Shown: positions 1-11,807, counted from the first letter of the stretch. The stretch: DNA of 64,000 nt from Deroplatys truncata (GCA_030765065.1 CM060982.1:15063630-15127629), one strand, 5' to 3'. Program-made: numbers and translations. Notes: generated by a model not told the origin, from the letters alone.

Positions 1-420
1 TATTTAAGGCAAAGTGAAACTCTGGGACAAAAGTATCCATCAAACTATGACTATCAGAATGAAAAGCGACCAACACGCGCTTAACAGTGCGAATTACGCG
101 TTCGACTAAATGTTATGGGTAATATGGTGCACACAAATTGAATGCCCCTCTCAAAGAATAACGTGCGAAAAATCGAGCACGAAAATATTAAGCATTGTCG
201 GAAACTACAGTTCCGGGTGTGCCAACAGATGCAATAATGGGCGACAGCACGGACGCTGACGTAAAATCTGTAGCGGCACGAAGCTTCACGAGTCAGTGAA
301 ATTTAGCAAAAGCGCCCATGACGACGCACAGATAGCTATAGTCTCGCAAAGTACGCGGTAAAGGGCCGTTATAGTCAATGAACAAACGTTCCTTAGGTTA
401 ACGCGAAATTTTAGAAGCTA
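1..420 (-). pseudogene. Gypsy-type integrase core, broken
   Basis: Translating the minus strand from about 400 to 60 gives an integrase core with all three catalytic positions visible: the first Asp in FIDYNGPLP (about 375), the second in TVVSDNA (about 205) and the Glu in VERVIRTVKRVL (about 100). Stop codons interrupt the frame, for example just after KFH and after SDNA. Integrase joins element cDNA to host DNA. This copy cannot be functional. The carboxy-terminal part lies beyond base 1. Confidence 0.85.
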
Positions 421-865
421 ATAAATCCAACCAGGTATTTTGAGGAGGTTTAGCGGGTAGAAAAATATCACCAGACATAACCAACTGTATGATGTCACGG
501 TGTGTCACCATACAAAATATTCTCGAATTTTGCTTTTAGCCCTTCATATGCCTAAATGGACTCCAAATAGAGCGGCATAAAAGTAACCTAATACGACCGG
601 TATCAATTGTTTTGGAAACAAGATCCTTGTCAATTGAGACTAAGAGATACGCGTACAGCACTCCCTCCTGAACCATACACCCGATGAAATTAGACCGTCA
701 TTAGATTGCCGCCAAAACGGAGCTGCGGATGCTGAGAAATGCTGGTAAATATTGCTGGAAAATCACGTGTAAAGGTGATCACCGTAGCAACTGGGCATCA
801 TGACAAACCCGACTCCCAGAGCATTCAGCAATCATGCGGGATAACGTATCCTCAAAAGAAATTTC

Positions 866-1072
866 TCAGTTTCTAATGTGCTCCACAGTAAACTGAAGCG
901 CGCTTAGTTTTACCACCCAACGAGCGATTTTTCCGGTTTGGCGTGTATGTGATAAGACCCAAGTAATGGTTTGGTGGTCACATTTGAGATGAGAAGCCCT
1001 GTGTTCAAGAAACTGACGAAACCTCTCAAAGGCAGTGAGGGCTACTAATGCCTCCAACTCATATATCGACAA
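866..1072 (-). pseudogene. Gypsy-type RNase H fragment
   Basis: An open stretch of 68 codons matches the carboxy-terminal half of the RNase H-like domain of Ty3/gypsy polymerases: YELEALVALTAFERFR, then CDHQTITWVLS and GKIARWVVKLSALQF, corresponding to the family pattern (Y..ELEALA..FR..DH..L..L......R.ARW...L..F). It lies between the reverse transcriptase relic (1500-1985) and the integrase relic (1-420) in the expected order on the minus strand. Confidence 0.85.
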
Positions 1073-1499
1073 GAGTCTCTCAGCCTAAAAAAGGCAACGT
1101 GAAATATGATAAAGAGGTTTAAGAGCCCCGGAAGTAAAACTGCCGCTACGGCAAAACGATAGGCGTCAGCTTAGACAACGAACTCTTGCCCAAAATCCTG
1201 CCAGATCTAGCTAAAACAAGATGTTTCATAAGAGCCTGCCTTAAAATGTCAAACGCACACTGCTGCAAGTTTTGCTCCTTTACGACGAAGCTCATGTAAA
1301 CGATCTGCTATATGTGCAAAATGCGGAATGAATTTTGAAAGAAAATTTGACCTTGCCTAAAACGTAAGTTAATAGTTTCGTGGTATGAGCTACTGGAAAA
1401 CGACTGAAGTGCCGACATTGTCTATTGAAATACCACGTGGTGAAATAAAATGGCCCAAAAAGGAAATCTGCGAATAGGTTAATTTAAGTTTTTGACAAA

Positions 1500-1985
1500 C
1501 TCTCTAGTTCGGCTTGCTGTAAACAAGTAAAGACCAGCCAAAGATGTTCAAGGTGAGATAAAAAATACGACGAATATACTACCAAGTTGGTGAGGCAATT
1601 AAAGAGGAACTTGAACTCGTGAAGAACATGATCTAAAATTATTGATAGAACTTAAGCACCCGTAGAATTTCCAAAAGGAACGCGGTAAAGTTGAAAACGA
1701 TTCCAAGATGTTGATAACACGATATGAAGCCTAGAGGATACAGCTAAGGGATCTGATAATATGCTTGGTTAAATTCAAAGATAGTAATTACACGGGCGAC
1801 CCAGATATAATGTGCTGTGCCATGTAAATTCTCAATGACATCTCATCTAAAACGACATGTTTCTTAAGCCTTCTATAATCCACACAAGGCGAAATCTATG
1901 TTGTGCACAGGTGCAAAAAGCACGGGCTTTTTATTATTCTAATAAGGACTAGTATATGTTTCAATTACGCCACGGAGCAACATAT
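1500..1985 (-). pseudogene. Gypsy-type reverse transcriptase fragment
   Basis: The minus strand near 1890-1850 reads CVDYRRLKKHVVLDEM, the conserved reverse transcriptase motif, and around 1690-1550 reads YRVPFGNSTGA, then ILDHVLHEFKF and a degraded catalytic box where YLDD is expected (NCLTNL, followed by VVYSS and HLEHLWLVF). The catalytic aspartates are therefore lost and several frameshifts separate the blocks. The 5' part of the domain ends at the mariner insertion at 1994. Confidence 0.85.
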
Positions 1986-1993
1986 ATTCTATA

Positions 1994-3286
1994 GAGTCCG
2001 CCAAAAAATGTGTACACCTTTTGTCAGACAGTATCGGGCTATTGATATTGTCAATTGATTTGAATTACAGTATGTTTTAGTATGGTCTTTCGCTCAACCG
2101 ATGTCAGTACTTTCAGCATGGCAGTGTGAAAGCAAAATGGCTGGAGCACGCTTGACTTTCGAGGAGCTCAAATCCATTTTAAAATGGTTTATAAGGTTTG
2201 ATAATGCCGTTGAAATGTAGCGTCTGTGGAGGCGGGAGTTTGGTACAGAAACCCCAACCCGTCCAACAATTAAATACATTATTCACAAGCTTTAGGCGTA
2301 TGAAACGATTTTTGATATTCACAAAGAAAATCGGGAAGACCGTGTACAGATACAAGGCCTGCTTCGTCAACTCTCGTGTTGGAAAACTTTGCTACTTCTC
2401 CACAGAGGTCGCCTGCGCAATGTGCACGGGAAGTGGGGATTAGCAGTACAAGTGTACGACGAGTTCTGAAAGCTACTAAGTGGAAGGTGTGCATACGATT
2501 ACAGCACGCGCTTAATCATGACGATCTTGATCGTCGAATGCAATTTTACGAACGGTATCAGCAAATGATAACTTAATATGAACAATTTGTGACGAAGGTA
2601 GGGTGGTCCGATGAGGCGCAGTTTAAACTCAATGGAACAGTGGATCGTCATACCTGCGTCTAATAGGCACCGGCAAATCCGCAAGTTCATGTGGATAAGA
2701 CGGTCAATCTACCAGGGGTTCATGTGTGGTGTGGACTATTATCTAGAGTCTTAGTAGGACCCCTTTGTTTTGATGCTACTGCAGAAGTGTACCTGAAACT
2801 GTTGCGCACATGCATTTTACCAGTATACGTGCGCTTTACGGAGCTGATGATGAGATCTCCCACCAACGGGACGGGGCGCCATCACACTACCACCTAGCCG
2901 TATGAGGTTTCCTAAATGAGAACTTGCAGGGACGTTGGATTGGATGAAGGGGGCCCATTGAGTTCCTTCCACGGTCGTCAGATGTAACCCCTATGGACTT
3001 TTACTTGTGGGGATGAAGTCTATCGACGCAAGCCGCGCACGCTGGAGGCACTTCGCCAGGAGATTACAGAGAAATGTGCCGCGATTTGCATCGAAACATT
3101 GACCGACGTAATTTCGGCGACCGTTCGTCGTTCCGCTATGTTTCTGGCTACCAACGGCCAACATTTCGAACATCTAAAGTAACCATGTGCCGAACTGAAA
3201 ACAGTACTACATGTGTGATCACTATTTAATTATAAAACAAATATATAGTTCCTTAAAGTGTGTATACATTTTTTTTGGCGCACCTG
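1994..3286 (+). mobile_element. Tc1/mariner-superfamily DNA transposon, decayed, inserted in the gypsy element
   Basis: The ends are imperfect terminal inverted repeats: the left end (GAGTCCGCCAAAAAATGTGT) matches the reverse complement of the right end (3255-3286), with small gaps. TA dinucleotides flank both ends (1992-1993 and 3287-3288), the target duplication typical of this superfamily. The 1.29 kb length fits. Internally it carries one transposase pseudogene on the plus strand. The flanks on both sides are parts of the same gypsy pol gene, so this insertion is younger than the gypsy element. Confidence 0.85.
2137..3182 (+). pseudogene. Tc1/mariner-like transposase, multiply broken
   Basis: The start (ATG at 2137) opens a helix-turn-helix domain beginning MAGARLTFEELKSILKWF, with an in-frame stop after 27 codons and another soon after. 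Later blocks lie in different frames: AQCAREVGISSTSVRRVL (second helix-turn-helix), WSDEAQFKLNGT (first catalytic Asp), VHVWCGL, HQRDGAPSHYHLAV (second Asp) and DVTPMDFYLWG (third acidic position, about 36 residues after the second). The end FLATNGQHFEHLK is followed by TAA at 3180-3182. The family normally has about 340 residues in one frame. Here stops and frameshifts throughout show it is dead. Confidence 0.88.
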
Positions 3287-3328
3287 TATTTTGGTACGCA
3301 AAATATCGAGTTTAGGTGGAATTACACG

Positions 3329-3870
3329 TTAAGGAGAAAAACGAATAGGAGTTGTATTAGATAATTCACCAGAGCATTCCGCATCACGGACTGTACGAAG
3401 TTCCTCGGTAAGAACATCAGGAAGCTTTTTCAAACGATTTAAACTGTCGCTACAAGAAGACGACGATAGATGTATTAAATCCAAATTTTCAGTCCCAAAA
3501 ACGCCTTTTAAGAATGTACATTTTTGTGAACAACCCAAATAAAAAGGGATAGAAACAAACGGACAAAAGTGAAACCTTATCGTAAAGATAGCATAATCCA
3601 ATGTAAGCTTAGTTTTACACATAACAGGGCACTCAAGAGCAATCGGATAAGAAAGATTGTCCGTCACATGGAACTTTACATCCCACGAAAATGAAAGAAA
3701 CTGTATATATAAAATTACTTCGCTCAAAATCGGTAATGGTGCACCAGAAATCCTTGTACCACGTCAGGCGTAAAGTGCAGTTTCCCACGAAATATAGTCA
3801 AAAGACTGCAAAAATGTTTTATCAATTAAGTTAAATGCCGAACCAAAATCTAATAAGATGGGTACAGAAA
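3329..3870 (-). pseudogene. Gypsy-type aspartic protease and linker fragment
   Basis: The minus strand from 3870 to 3790 reads VPILLDFGSAFNLI, the aspartic protease active-site region with DTG/DSG changed to DFG. A stop follows. An open stretch from 3727 to 3329 continues with the protease-to-polymerase linker, ending SNTTPIRFSP, which in related elements immediately precedes reverse transcriptase. The reading is then cut by the mariner element. Protease releases the mature element proteins. Confidence 0.75.
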
Positions 3871-3871
3871 C

Positions 3872-4159
3872 TTATACGCACAAATCTGAATTTAAGGTAA
3901 TGTCAAAAACGGAATTCCATGTGGTTGTGAAGGCGCGTCCAACTGGGCATGCTACGCCAATTTGTTGTTTACGTTTAAAACAAAAATTGTAAGTATGTCC
4001 CTGTTTCCCACAAAACGTACAGAGTCGTCGATATGGAAAAGTAGAAACAGGATTAAAAAGAGGAGAAGTCTGTGTTAATGATTGAGGCTTTCTATGAGTG
4101 AAATTAGTTAATTTCGAACAAGGTTCAACAACAGAAATATTAGAAGGTAAATAACGCAA
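3872..4159 (-). pseudogene. Gypsy-type gag fragment with CCHC zinc knuckle
   Basis: A 95-codon open stretch contains CTFCGKQGHTYNFC, a perfect CX2CX4HX4C zinc knuckle of retroelement nucleocapsid, followed by a basic KRKQQ. It directly precedes the protease relic. Gag packages element RNA. The region from 4160 to about 4900 probably holds the rest of gag but is too decayed for me to call. Confidence 0.8.
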
Positions 4160-5800
4160 TGTTGACTGTGTCTCGGAAGAAGTAAGTAAAGGTGAAGTTT
4201 CCGGTAAATATGGTAACCTAGTTTCCGAGATAGACTTCGGAAGGTTACCTCAATGGTTTGCTGTAACCCAGTTACTATCGAATCCAGTTCATTAAGGAAA
4301 GTTGGAGAAACCGCAAATGAACATTGTAAACGTATTCGTGCATAAGTTATAATTGTACTTTTGGCAGTAGCAAGAACATTATCAACCTAAGAACTAAATC
4401 GTTGTATAGAGAGCAGTTTCTTCTGATCCGTGATGTAAATGTAGTATACGTTAAAGAGACTAGCTCTCTTAATAGAGTAACAATTTTTCGTAAGTGCGAA
4501 TGGGATTCCTTAGCAAATTGCGGCAAAAGTAATACCTCTCACTGTATGATGTGTTAAACGTGCTCGTAAACGACATAAGGTAGCTAGAGAAAACCCGCCA
4601 GTTTATTCGACGAAAACTTTTTGGAATGTTTGCAGTTGAAAACCAGAATCGGAAATTGTATCCAAGATTTGTTCGTTTGAAAAATGGCCTACTTTAGGGT
4701 CTACTTCACGATCCTCACGTAATAAATTGAGTAATTCCGGTAATGTTGCATTTGAAGCAAATTGCAACCCGCCTAACTAGACAGAAAAACAATTCTTCCT
4801 TACGTAAGAAATTAACATTCGCCATTCGTCAATGAGAATACAAAGAGCAAACAAACAAAGTAACCACTACAGTAAAATCAGATAAACAGAGGACAGAGAT
4901 ACAAAAAAAGATCGTTCTTCTAATTAACTACAACTAAATATGGTCATAAATTCATGTCAAAAATAATTTAAATGGATACAACACCTTAGACTGGGTACCA
5001 TCCACTGGTATACAAAAGAAACCCTCACGAAGGAAAAAAATATATATGGAAGCTTCAGAATAACTGTGTATCACATGCACACAACATAAGTGGTCTTGTG
5101 TTTCGTATTAAATGTAAATTACACGCTGCGCTTCCCTATATGTGAAAGTAAATAATTAGGTTGTCCCATGCCTTCTGCTGCCATTTTTGTAAGATCAGAA
5201 GATTAAGGCTCTACTAGCATTTTGTAATGTGAAACATTTTGTTAATTAAATTACTATGAAGAGACTTCACAGACGCCTGTTTTCATTCTTGTAACCATCT
5301 TTTACCAGTTGCTTACTATATATGAATCTTGGAAGAAATTAAAGCCCAATAGGAGCAGGATCGAGCACTAATGGATATAGGTACTAAATTATACACATAT
5401 GCGTATGTATATACAGCTATACAAAGATAACTTCTTTTCCTCCCGTTTACTAATAAGGTTGCAACTATTTTTGTTTTGTAATCTTTTTTGAAACTCGGAC
5501 ATTAGAGAACAAACCACTGACGTTCACTTGCAACATAGTATACCAGGTGAGTCAGCTGCCCCCGAGGTATTCGTATCTATGCAACCCGCAGTTTATAGTC
5601 TAATGTGAAAATATTAACCCTTTTAACAAACTGTTATTGTAGCCCTGCTCTTCTGTTTGGTACTATACGCAATCCCCATTAATGATTAAAGGTCTGAATG
5701 AGAACCAAAGAGCTGCGAAAGCCTTAAAAATGACGGCGTTTCATGGATATAATGCTTGCAAGGATATAGAGGAATGCTTTTCCGAAGAGCGGGTGAACTA

Positions 5801-5885
5801 CGTGGGTTCTGGCCGAGTGGTTTAGCTGCCGGAATGTGGTGAAATAAAGGTTAGCTTCGGAGGTTTGAATATGATACAAACATAA
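5801..5885 (+). repeat. tRNA-derived SINE head or tRNA pseudogene (Ser/Leu-like)
   Basis: The segment has an A-box-like TGGCCGAGTGGTTTAG and, about 40 bases later, a B-box-like GGTTTGAATATG, spaced as in tRNA genes with a variable arm. The stems do not pair well and no anticodon arm is clear, so this is a tRNA-derived repeat, not a working tRNA. Confidence 0.45.
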
Positions 5886-6479
5886 AATTGTTTTAGTTAT
5901 TTTTTTCTCTCTCCTTGCGTTTAATTTCTGTATTTTAGCGCACAAATTTATTTTTGTTACTGGCTCTCCTGTGAGCCAAAGACATAAGAATTACATGTGT
6001 ATCATGTTTACCCTAATAATCTGTACCGTATCTGGTGTTGTAAATCGCGTTACGTAGTTACTTTACATTCTCCTGGGCGCATAACGACGATTTTTGTTTC
6101 ATGTTTAAACCTTATGTTTCATTTCTTCTATTGACAAAGGAGTTGTAAATGTGCTAAGTTCACGGGTAAATAGAATAATAATTGTTAAAGAGCGTGCATT
6201 TCATCAAGGAAGTAAATGTTCGAAATGACGATCCCTTTCATCAATGCACATTTGTGTACGTTGCCGGAGAGACCTTCTTGCATGCTGTAACACGCGCAGT
6301 GTAATAGTATAGGTGTGCACGTATATGTATTGGGATTATCGGTTCTTCTTCTTCTTTGTGGTGGAAAACATGTCGATTATTCTATTTTGTACACACTTAT
6401 AATGTTATCAAAATGTTATTCATATCATAATATCAAATTATAGGCCCAAAGAGATAAAACAAAAGGTAATAAAAGTTTG

Positions 6480-6570
6480 AAATTCACCCGAAGGATTTGA
6501 ACCCGAACTAAAGTGGCACAGTGTTAAAGCCACCATGATAATACTATTCGGCCAATGCTAATTTGCGAAC
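6480..6570 (-). repeat. tRNA-derived SINE head, minus strand
   Basis: The reverse complement has TGGCCGAATAGT followed about 45 bases later by a canonical B box GGGTTCAAATCC. This is an internal RNA polymerase III promoter layout of a tRNA-derived repeat. The body beyond it is not delimited. Confidence 0.45.
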
Positions 6571-7442
6571 TGAGGTTCCTATATGAATTAGTAATCGCAG
6601 AACTAGACACCCACCTCGAATCTTTACACGCTTTTTGCAGCGTCATACAGTGTTTTGAGCTCGGTTTGGTAGCTTTAATTCAAACAAATAAACTGTACCA
6701 GTCATTACAATTAGTATGATCTGCAATTCGCCATAGTTTGTGAAATAAGAGAAATTATCTACCTAATACTTAGCATTTTTGACAAGGCTGTACATTGTCT
6801 AACGGCTTAAATCAAATTCGTCGCACTGCGTAGATCTGTTTTGTCAACCGATGCATTTGGTAGGTTGTTCCTTCATGGGTGTTTCAAAGGGGTGCATGGA
6901 TGTATGCTACAGAATAAAAGTTTGTAAAATTGGCTAAAATTGCTATTGTAGTTCTCAGTGTCCGGGTGGGATGTTTTTTGCATCGACATACATAGCGATT
7001 GCATTCTGTCCCGTAAAACACTTATGCACTCAGTTATGTAGCCCTCCTCTATAAAGTCTTACGCAAATCAGCCATTAGAAGGCATTCAAGAAAGGCGTAA
7101 ATCACATATGTCGCTTAGCACGTTCCATAAATTCAAAAATAAATAGGCGCAGCGGACTCACCTGGTATATTATTCTACTTTATCTTAACTGATCAAAACA
7201 ATTCACGCCCTGCTATTGCATCGAAGATTCTTATCACTGAGCTAGCTATCATATAACTTCTGGATTAACTTTACTTCAAATCTTTCAAACTTGAAGCTTA
7301 TCCACAGTTCCTTTCCCATATAACAATACACTGTTTCAAGCAAGAACAATAAACATATAAAACTCTGTTTGCTTGTTCTTCCCGTACTCGCTGCACACGC
7401 AAAGTAATTAATTTTGAAAGTTGCTCACCCTAAAGGTGTTGA

Positions 7443-8110
7443 CTAGAAATTTTGAAAGGGTGGAAATATGCCGCACCTCAAATCTGAGTTTTCCACACCG
7501 CTGCTACCTGTCGAGCAATCCCTCGGCGTCTCACCGTCTCTCTTGCTGTGCCATCCAAAAACCAAGCCTGGAGGAAGGTGAATATTTCCAACTTTAGACG
7601 TTAAATGGTGCTGCCCCACTGTTAGCGAATTTCTCCCCAATGACATGATTCGGCGCTCCGCATTGCGCTATCTTGGACATGCCTAATAACCGGAGAACCA
7701 TCAGATGCTGCTCTTTGAGAGCAAACTTGCAGAGGAACCAGAAACTGGTTTAAGCCTTATTCCTCAAGTCCTTTAGTCTTCCACTAAGCATTTCCCCCAC
7801 CATGGCTTCAGTTCCTTGGCGCTGCCGTTGACTCTTCCTTCCAGACCATTGAACTGTTTCCCGAAATCCTCCGGTCGTTAACGCGTTGGCCAAGATCTTC
7901 CATCTTTCCGCCAAGCTCTTCCGCTGCACGTCGGCCAACAGTTCGACAAACCTAGTTAATATCTCCACCTTCATCTTGGACATTTCTGTCTTCATTTCCT
8001 CCTTTACACCTTTAATTTCTGTCTTTATTTATTCCTCCACGCCCTACATTTCTCTCTGCATCTTGCCTGTTCCAGAATTTACATTCTCCATCTTCGTCCC
8101 TATCTTCTCC
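7443..8110 (-). pseudogene. Gag-like coiled-coil protein relic, unassigned retroelement
   Basis: On the minus strand, 7995-7750 is open for 81 codons and begins MKTEMSKMKVEILTRFVELL, a charged heptad-like coiled coil. The sequence upstream to about 8110 continues the same lysine- and glutamate-rich pattern across a stop. A second open stretch (7646-7443) follows in another frame. Coiled-coil amino termini like this are common in gag or ORF1 proteins of insect retroelements, and a similar MKIEMKKLKSDIL pattern occurs at about 42.83 kb. I see no zinc knuckle or protease, so the family is not determined. Confidence 0.35.
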
Positions 8111-8121
8111 ATTTTGGTCAA

Positions 8122-8735
8122 TAATTACTTTCTCTACCACGTATAGTAAGTAGGGGAAGTATTGAATTCCACTCAAAAATTCGATGCCGAGATTTCATCG
8201 GAAATACATGTTTTGAGGCCTCCTGAATCCAAAAAAGTATTTATAAAAAACATCTCCGTGTGGTGTGCTGTGAACAGCGTAACTCAGAAACGAACAGTCG
8301 GATAAACACCAAACTTGGTATTTAGGTTCAGTATCTTCAAGAGATGCGACATGAAGGTTTTCAAGAAAATCCCTCACCCAAGATTACCCTTTACATAGAA
8401 CATTTTTCGAAAATTTTAATTTTCTCAAAAACGACTCTAACTATTTTGATTAAAGCATCATGTTTAAGACATTTTTATGGCAAATAAAATGTATATCTTG
8501 AATTTTCTGGCAATGTCTCCAAAAGTATTCTTCATTGTGAACAACTTTTGCATAACTGGTAAACCATAAGAGATAGACAAAATTTTACTACACAAAATAT
8601 GTAGATCGCGTTAAAATACATAATTTATGTCATATACATCTGTTTGTTGAGTGAACCATTTTCGAGATATTGCTTGTTATTCCCTTAAATTTTCCAATAC
8701 TTTTTCTCAAATGGGAATTCGTTATGCATTTTTAC
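8122..8735 (+). repeat. Dispersed repeat D, copy A
   Basis: A ~0.6 kb noncoding unit starts near TTACTTTCTCTACCACGTAT and ends near GGGAATTCGTTATGCAT. It contains the motif AACTCAGAAACGAACAG then CCAAACTTGGTATTTAGG, a pattern common in arthropod intergenic repeats. It is followed directly by copy B in the same orientation. Confidence 0.75.
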
Positions 8736-9230
8736 TTTCTCTACTACGTATAATAAGTAGGGGAAGTATTGTATTCCACTCAAAAATTCGATACCGAGAT
8801 TTCACGGGAAATATATGTTTTGAGACCCCCTCAATGGATAAAAAGCATTTTTGAAAACATGTCCGTGTGTTTCTGTGTATGTGTCTATCTGTAAACAGCT
8901 TAACTCAGAAACGAACAGACGGATAAACAGCAAACTTGGTATTTATGTTCAGTATCTTCCAGAGATGCGACAAGGCAGTTTTCAAGAAAATCCCCCACCC
9001 CAGATCACCCTTTACATGGAACAAAAGTATTCTTCATTGTGAACGACTTTTGCATAACTGGTAAACCATAAGAGATAGACAAAATTTTACTACACAAAAA
9101 ATGTAAATCGCGTTAAAATACACAATTTATGTCATATACATTTTTTTTGAGTGAACCATTTTCGAGATATTGCTTGTTATTCCCTTAAATTTTTCAATAC
9201 TGTTTCTCAAATGGGAATTCGTTATTCATT
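8736..9230 (+). repeat. Dispersed repeat D, copy B with internal deletion
   Basis: Nearly the same sequence as copy A, in tandem with it, but lacking about 118 bases that in copy A lie between the ACATAGAAC and AAAAGTATTC motifs (about 8396-8520). Confidence 0.75.
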
Positions 9231-9465
9231 TTTTTATGTCCTGAACATACAAGGAGAATGGAATGCGCCACATAGCAACCACTCTTAAAAGATTTGACTA
9301 TCGCTTAAATACTACCATATTCCCCTTGCACCTAGAAGAAAATTAGCAATAAGATTAGCATCTCGATTAGCATGAAGCATATGGCTTTTGTAAAACAGTT
9401 TGTACATGAGTAGAGAAAGTCATGTGAGTGTAACACATCAGATGTTTTTTAATTGGATGTGCAAA
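9228..9465 (+). repeat. Repeat E, first copy
   Basis: The segment from TTTTTATGTCCTGAACATAC through GTTTGTACATGAGTAGAG to GTGTAACACATC recurs at 10196-10440 with modest divergence. A third, partial copy of its CACATAGCAACCAGC core is at about 9485-9575. Confidence 0.7.
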
Positions 9466-9659
9466 AAGTATTACTCTGTGGCAAAGGGAATGGTGCTGCA
9501 CATAGCAACCAGCTATTAACAGATATGTCTATGCTTAAAGGCTACTGTATTTCTATATTGCCCTTGCAAATACAAAACAAGGGGAACATAGTACGCCTTA
9601 AGTGATAGTAAAATATTTTTAGAACTGGTCACTATGTGTAAAATGTAATTCTCTTTGCA

Positions 9660-10195
9660 TGTCAAGAACATAAAATAAGAACAACGAATTCTCAGTTGAG
9701 AAAAAGTGTAAGTGTTGGAAAATTCAAAGAACTAACAAGGAATATCTCGAAAATGGTTCACTTTACCAAAAAATGTTAATGACATGTATTGTGCGTTTAA
9801 CGAGATCTACATATTTTGTGTAGTAACATTTTGTCTATCTCTTGAGGTTTACCAGTTATGCAAAAGCCCTTCAGAATGAAGACTAGTTTTGGGGACATCC
9901 CCAGAAAATTCAAGATATACATTCTATTTGCCATAAAATTTTGTTAAACATATGATACTTTAATCAAAATAGTTAGTGCCGTTTTCGAGAAAATAAAAAT
10001 TTTCGAAAAATGTTCCATGTAAGGGGTGGTTTGGGGTGAGGGGATTTGTTGAAAACTTTTATTTCGCATCCCTCGAACATATTGAACCTAAATACCAAGT
10101 TTAGTGTTTATCTGACTTTTCGTTTTTGAGTTATGCTGTTCACAGACAGACACACACACAGACATACACACGGACATGTTTCCAAAAATGTTTTA
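9660..10195 (-). repeat. Dispersed repeat D, copy C, inverted
   Basis: The reverse complement matches copy A over its whole length, including the 118-base block missing from copy B (for example CTTGAATTTTCTGGG, then the GTTCCATGTAAGG end). With copies A and B it forms a potential hairpin. It lies between the two copies of repeat E. Confidence 0.75.
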
Positions 10196-10440
10196 GATTT
10201 TTTATGTCCTGGACATACAAAGAGAATGCAATGCTCCACATAGCAACCAGCTCTTAAAAGATTTGACTATCGCTTAAAGCCTACCATATTCCCCTTACAC
10301 CTACAAGAAAATTAGCAATAATATAGAGTCTGCAAACGTTTTTCTCGAATAACATGAAGTAGATGGAGAATAAGCGTTTGTAAAAATAGTTTGTACAGGA
10401 GTAGAGAAAGACATGTGAGTGTAACACATAAAATTTTTTC
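10196..10440 (+). repeat. Repeat E, second copy
   Basis: A direct repeat of 9228-9465: TTTTTTATGTCCTGGACATA at the start, CTTTTGTA-like and GTTTGTACAGGAGTAGAG near the end. The two copies bracket the inverted D copy, giving a composite of about 1.2 kb. Confidence 0.7.
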
Positions 10441-10599
10441 AAACTTTCCTCCATGGTGCCTTTTATACCCTCCTGCTTACACCAATGAAATAAATCAGAA
10501 CAGCAATTACTTTATCTATTACCAGGCACTCAACGTAAAACAAACGTTATATCTGTGTCAGTTAAGACACTCGGAATACAACCAACTGATCTGCCGAAT

Positions 10600-10935
10600 T
10601 AAATCACAGCTTAACTGCATGATTCACATCTGACTGCTGAGTTACAACTCGCTCTTAAACTGCACTGTCACTTGTAACACAACTCGCTCAACCGAATTCC
10701 GCACTCGGCCAGGAGCAGCGGCTTATATAAGTCCGCCTACAAAGCGGATCTTTCTAGAGACAGTACCTACCCCAATGGACAAAAAGGAATCTTCTGGAAC
10801 TGGGAAGCGGCATAAAATGTCCATTGCTTCAAGCTCCCATTGTTCTAGAGTGGGACCGGCTAACCTCAACAGGTAGATGAGCCGGGAGGCGTCGCACCGC
10901 CGGTTCGTTGGTACTTATCGCGCGCGGTCACAATC
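10600..10935 (+). promoter_or_regulatory. GC-rich LTR- or promoter-like patch with TATA box
   Basis: This patch is much richer in GC than its surroundings and contains GGCTTATATAAGTCCGCC, a TATA box with Inr-like sequence downstream, and a CCCATTGTTCTAGAG motif that also occurs several times in the LTR-like block at 40.4 kb. It could be a solo or partial LTR. No matching second LTR was found, so the call is tentative. Confidence 0.3.
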
Positions 10936-11807
10936 ATGAAACGAATATACCGAACTAGAATCGAGCTTCTGATTCATATGCTCTCTCGTGGGAAATGCGT
11001 ATTTACTCCTTTAAGTATTCGCTCGTTCGAGAGTTCAACCATGGCATTGTTGTCACGCGTATTGCTTCACTGTGTTAAGGCAAATGAGTCCCAATATCAT
11101 CTGCTATGTTACTGCGTTTTCGACTTTGCATCTACCTGCCGTTACGGTCAAAATTCTTTTACTACATTATGTCACACAAATTCCATGTTTTCTATTCTAT
11201 TAAGCCCAAACAAAACATATATTAAAATGGTTCAAAATAAATATCATACAAGCTTTATATACAATTTAATTAGGAATTTCTGGAAGAGAAAAGAATTCAG
11301 AGTTATTGGCATAAACATTTAGTTAAGCACACAATACAAACGCTATATAATACGGCAAACTATAGCTTTTATTCTATAAGCTCCATAAATTGCACAGTTT
11401 ATACAAATGAAGGTTAGTTTATTCAAAAGTTTTTGCTTTACCTACCTTAAAGCTATATGTAATTTTGTACCTCAAATTACGGTTTGTTTCAACGAGATAC
11501 AAATTAAGAAACATGGTAAATAAAGTCAATAATGGCACAAATCCGTCAACGCAAAACTAATGATACTTCAGAGTACCTCAATGTTATAAATACGTAGCAA
11601 CTAATCTCATGCAGTATAAAAATAGAAGCAAAGAGAGTTTTCTAAAAACTAAAATTTAGGTACGTTCAAAACCTATTAAGATATTATTATTATTGTTATT
11701 ATTATTATTAATATTAATGCGTTTTATCCATAATAATCCCAAGGTGCCTTCATACATGCTTTTTCCGGTTCTACATATGATCTGACTATAAGCTGCTTCA
11801 TTTAATT
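10936..11807. other. AT-rich sequence, no recognised gene
   Basis: An open frame of 128 codons (10936-11322, plus) resembles no family I know and has the composition of chance translation of AT-rich DNA. A degenerate (ATT)n microsatellite lies at about 11681-11720. Confidence 0.4.

Larger units (their letters stand above)
1..4900 (-). mobile_element. Decayed Ty3/gypsy LTR retrotransposon, truncated by the window edge
   Basis: Reading the minus strand from about 4.9 kb down to base 1, the order is gag zinc knuckle, protease, linker, reverse transcriptase, RNase H and integrase, which is the Ty3/gypsy order. Every domain carries stops or frameshifts, so the element is long dead. It is interrupted at 1994-3286 by a Tc1/mariner element. 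The 3' end and 3' LTR lie outside the window. I could not delimit a 5' LTR near 4.9-5.2 kb. The stretch 4160-4900 shows no recognised motif but is in the position of the amino-terminal gag. Confidence 0.85.
4900..7440. other. AT-rich intergenic sequence without a recognised gene
   Basis: No long open frame or domain is visible. Two tRNA-like patches (5801-5885 and 6480-6570) are listed separately. A short weakly similar pair beginning GTAGCCCT occurs at about 5640 and 7038, which may be fragments of one dispersed repeat. Confidence 0.5.

Noticed and set aside
10936..11322. 128-codon ORF on the plus strand as a gene
   Set aside because: Composition is typical of chance AT-rich frames and no motif was recognised.
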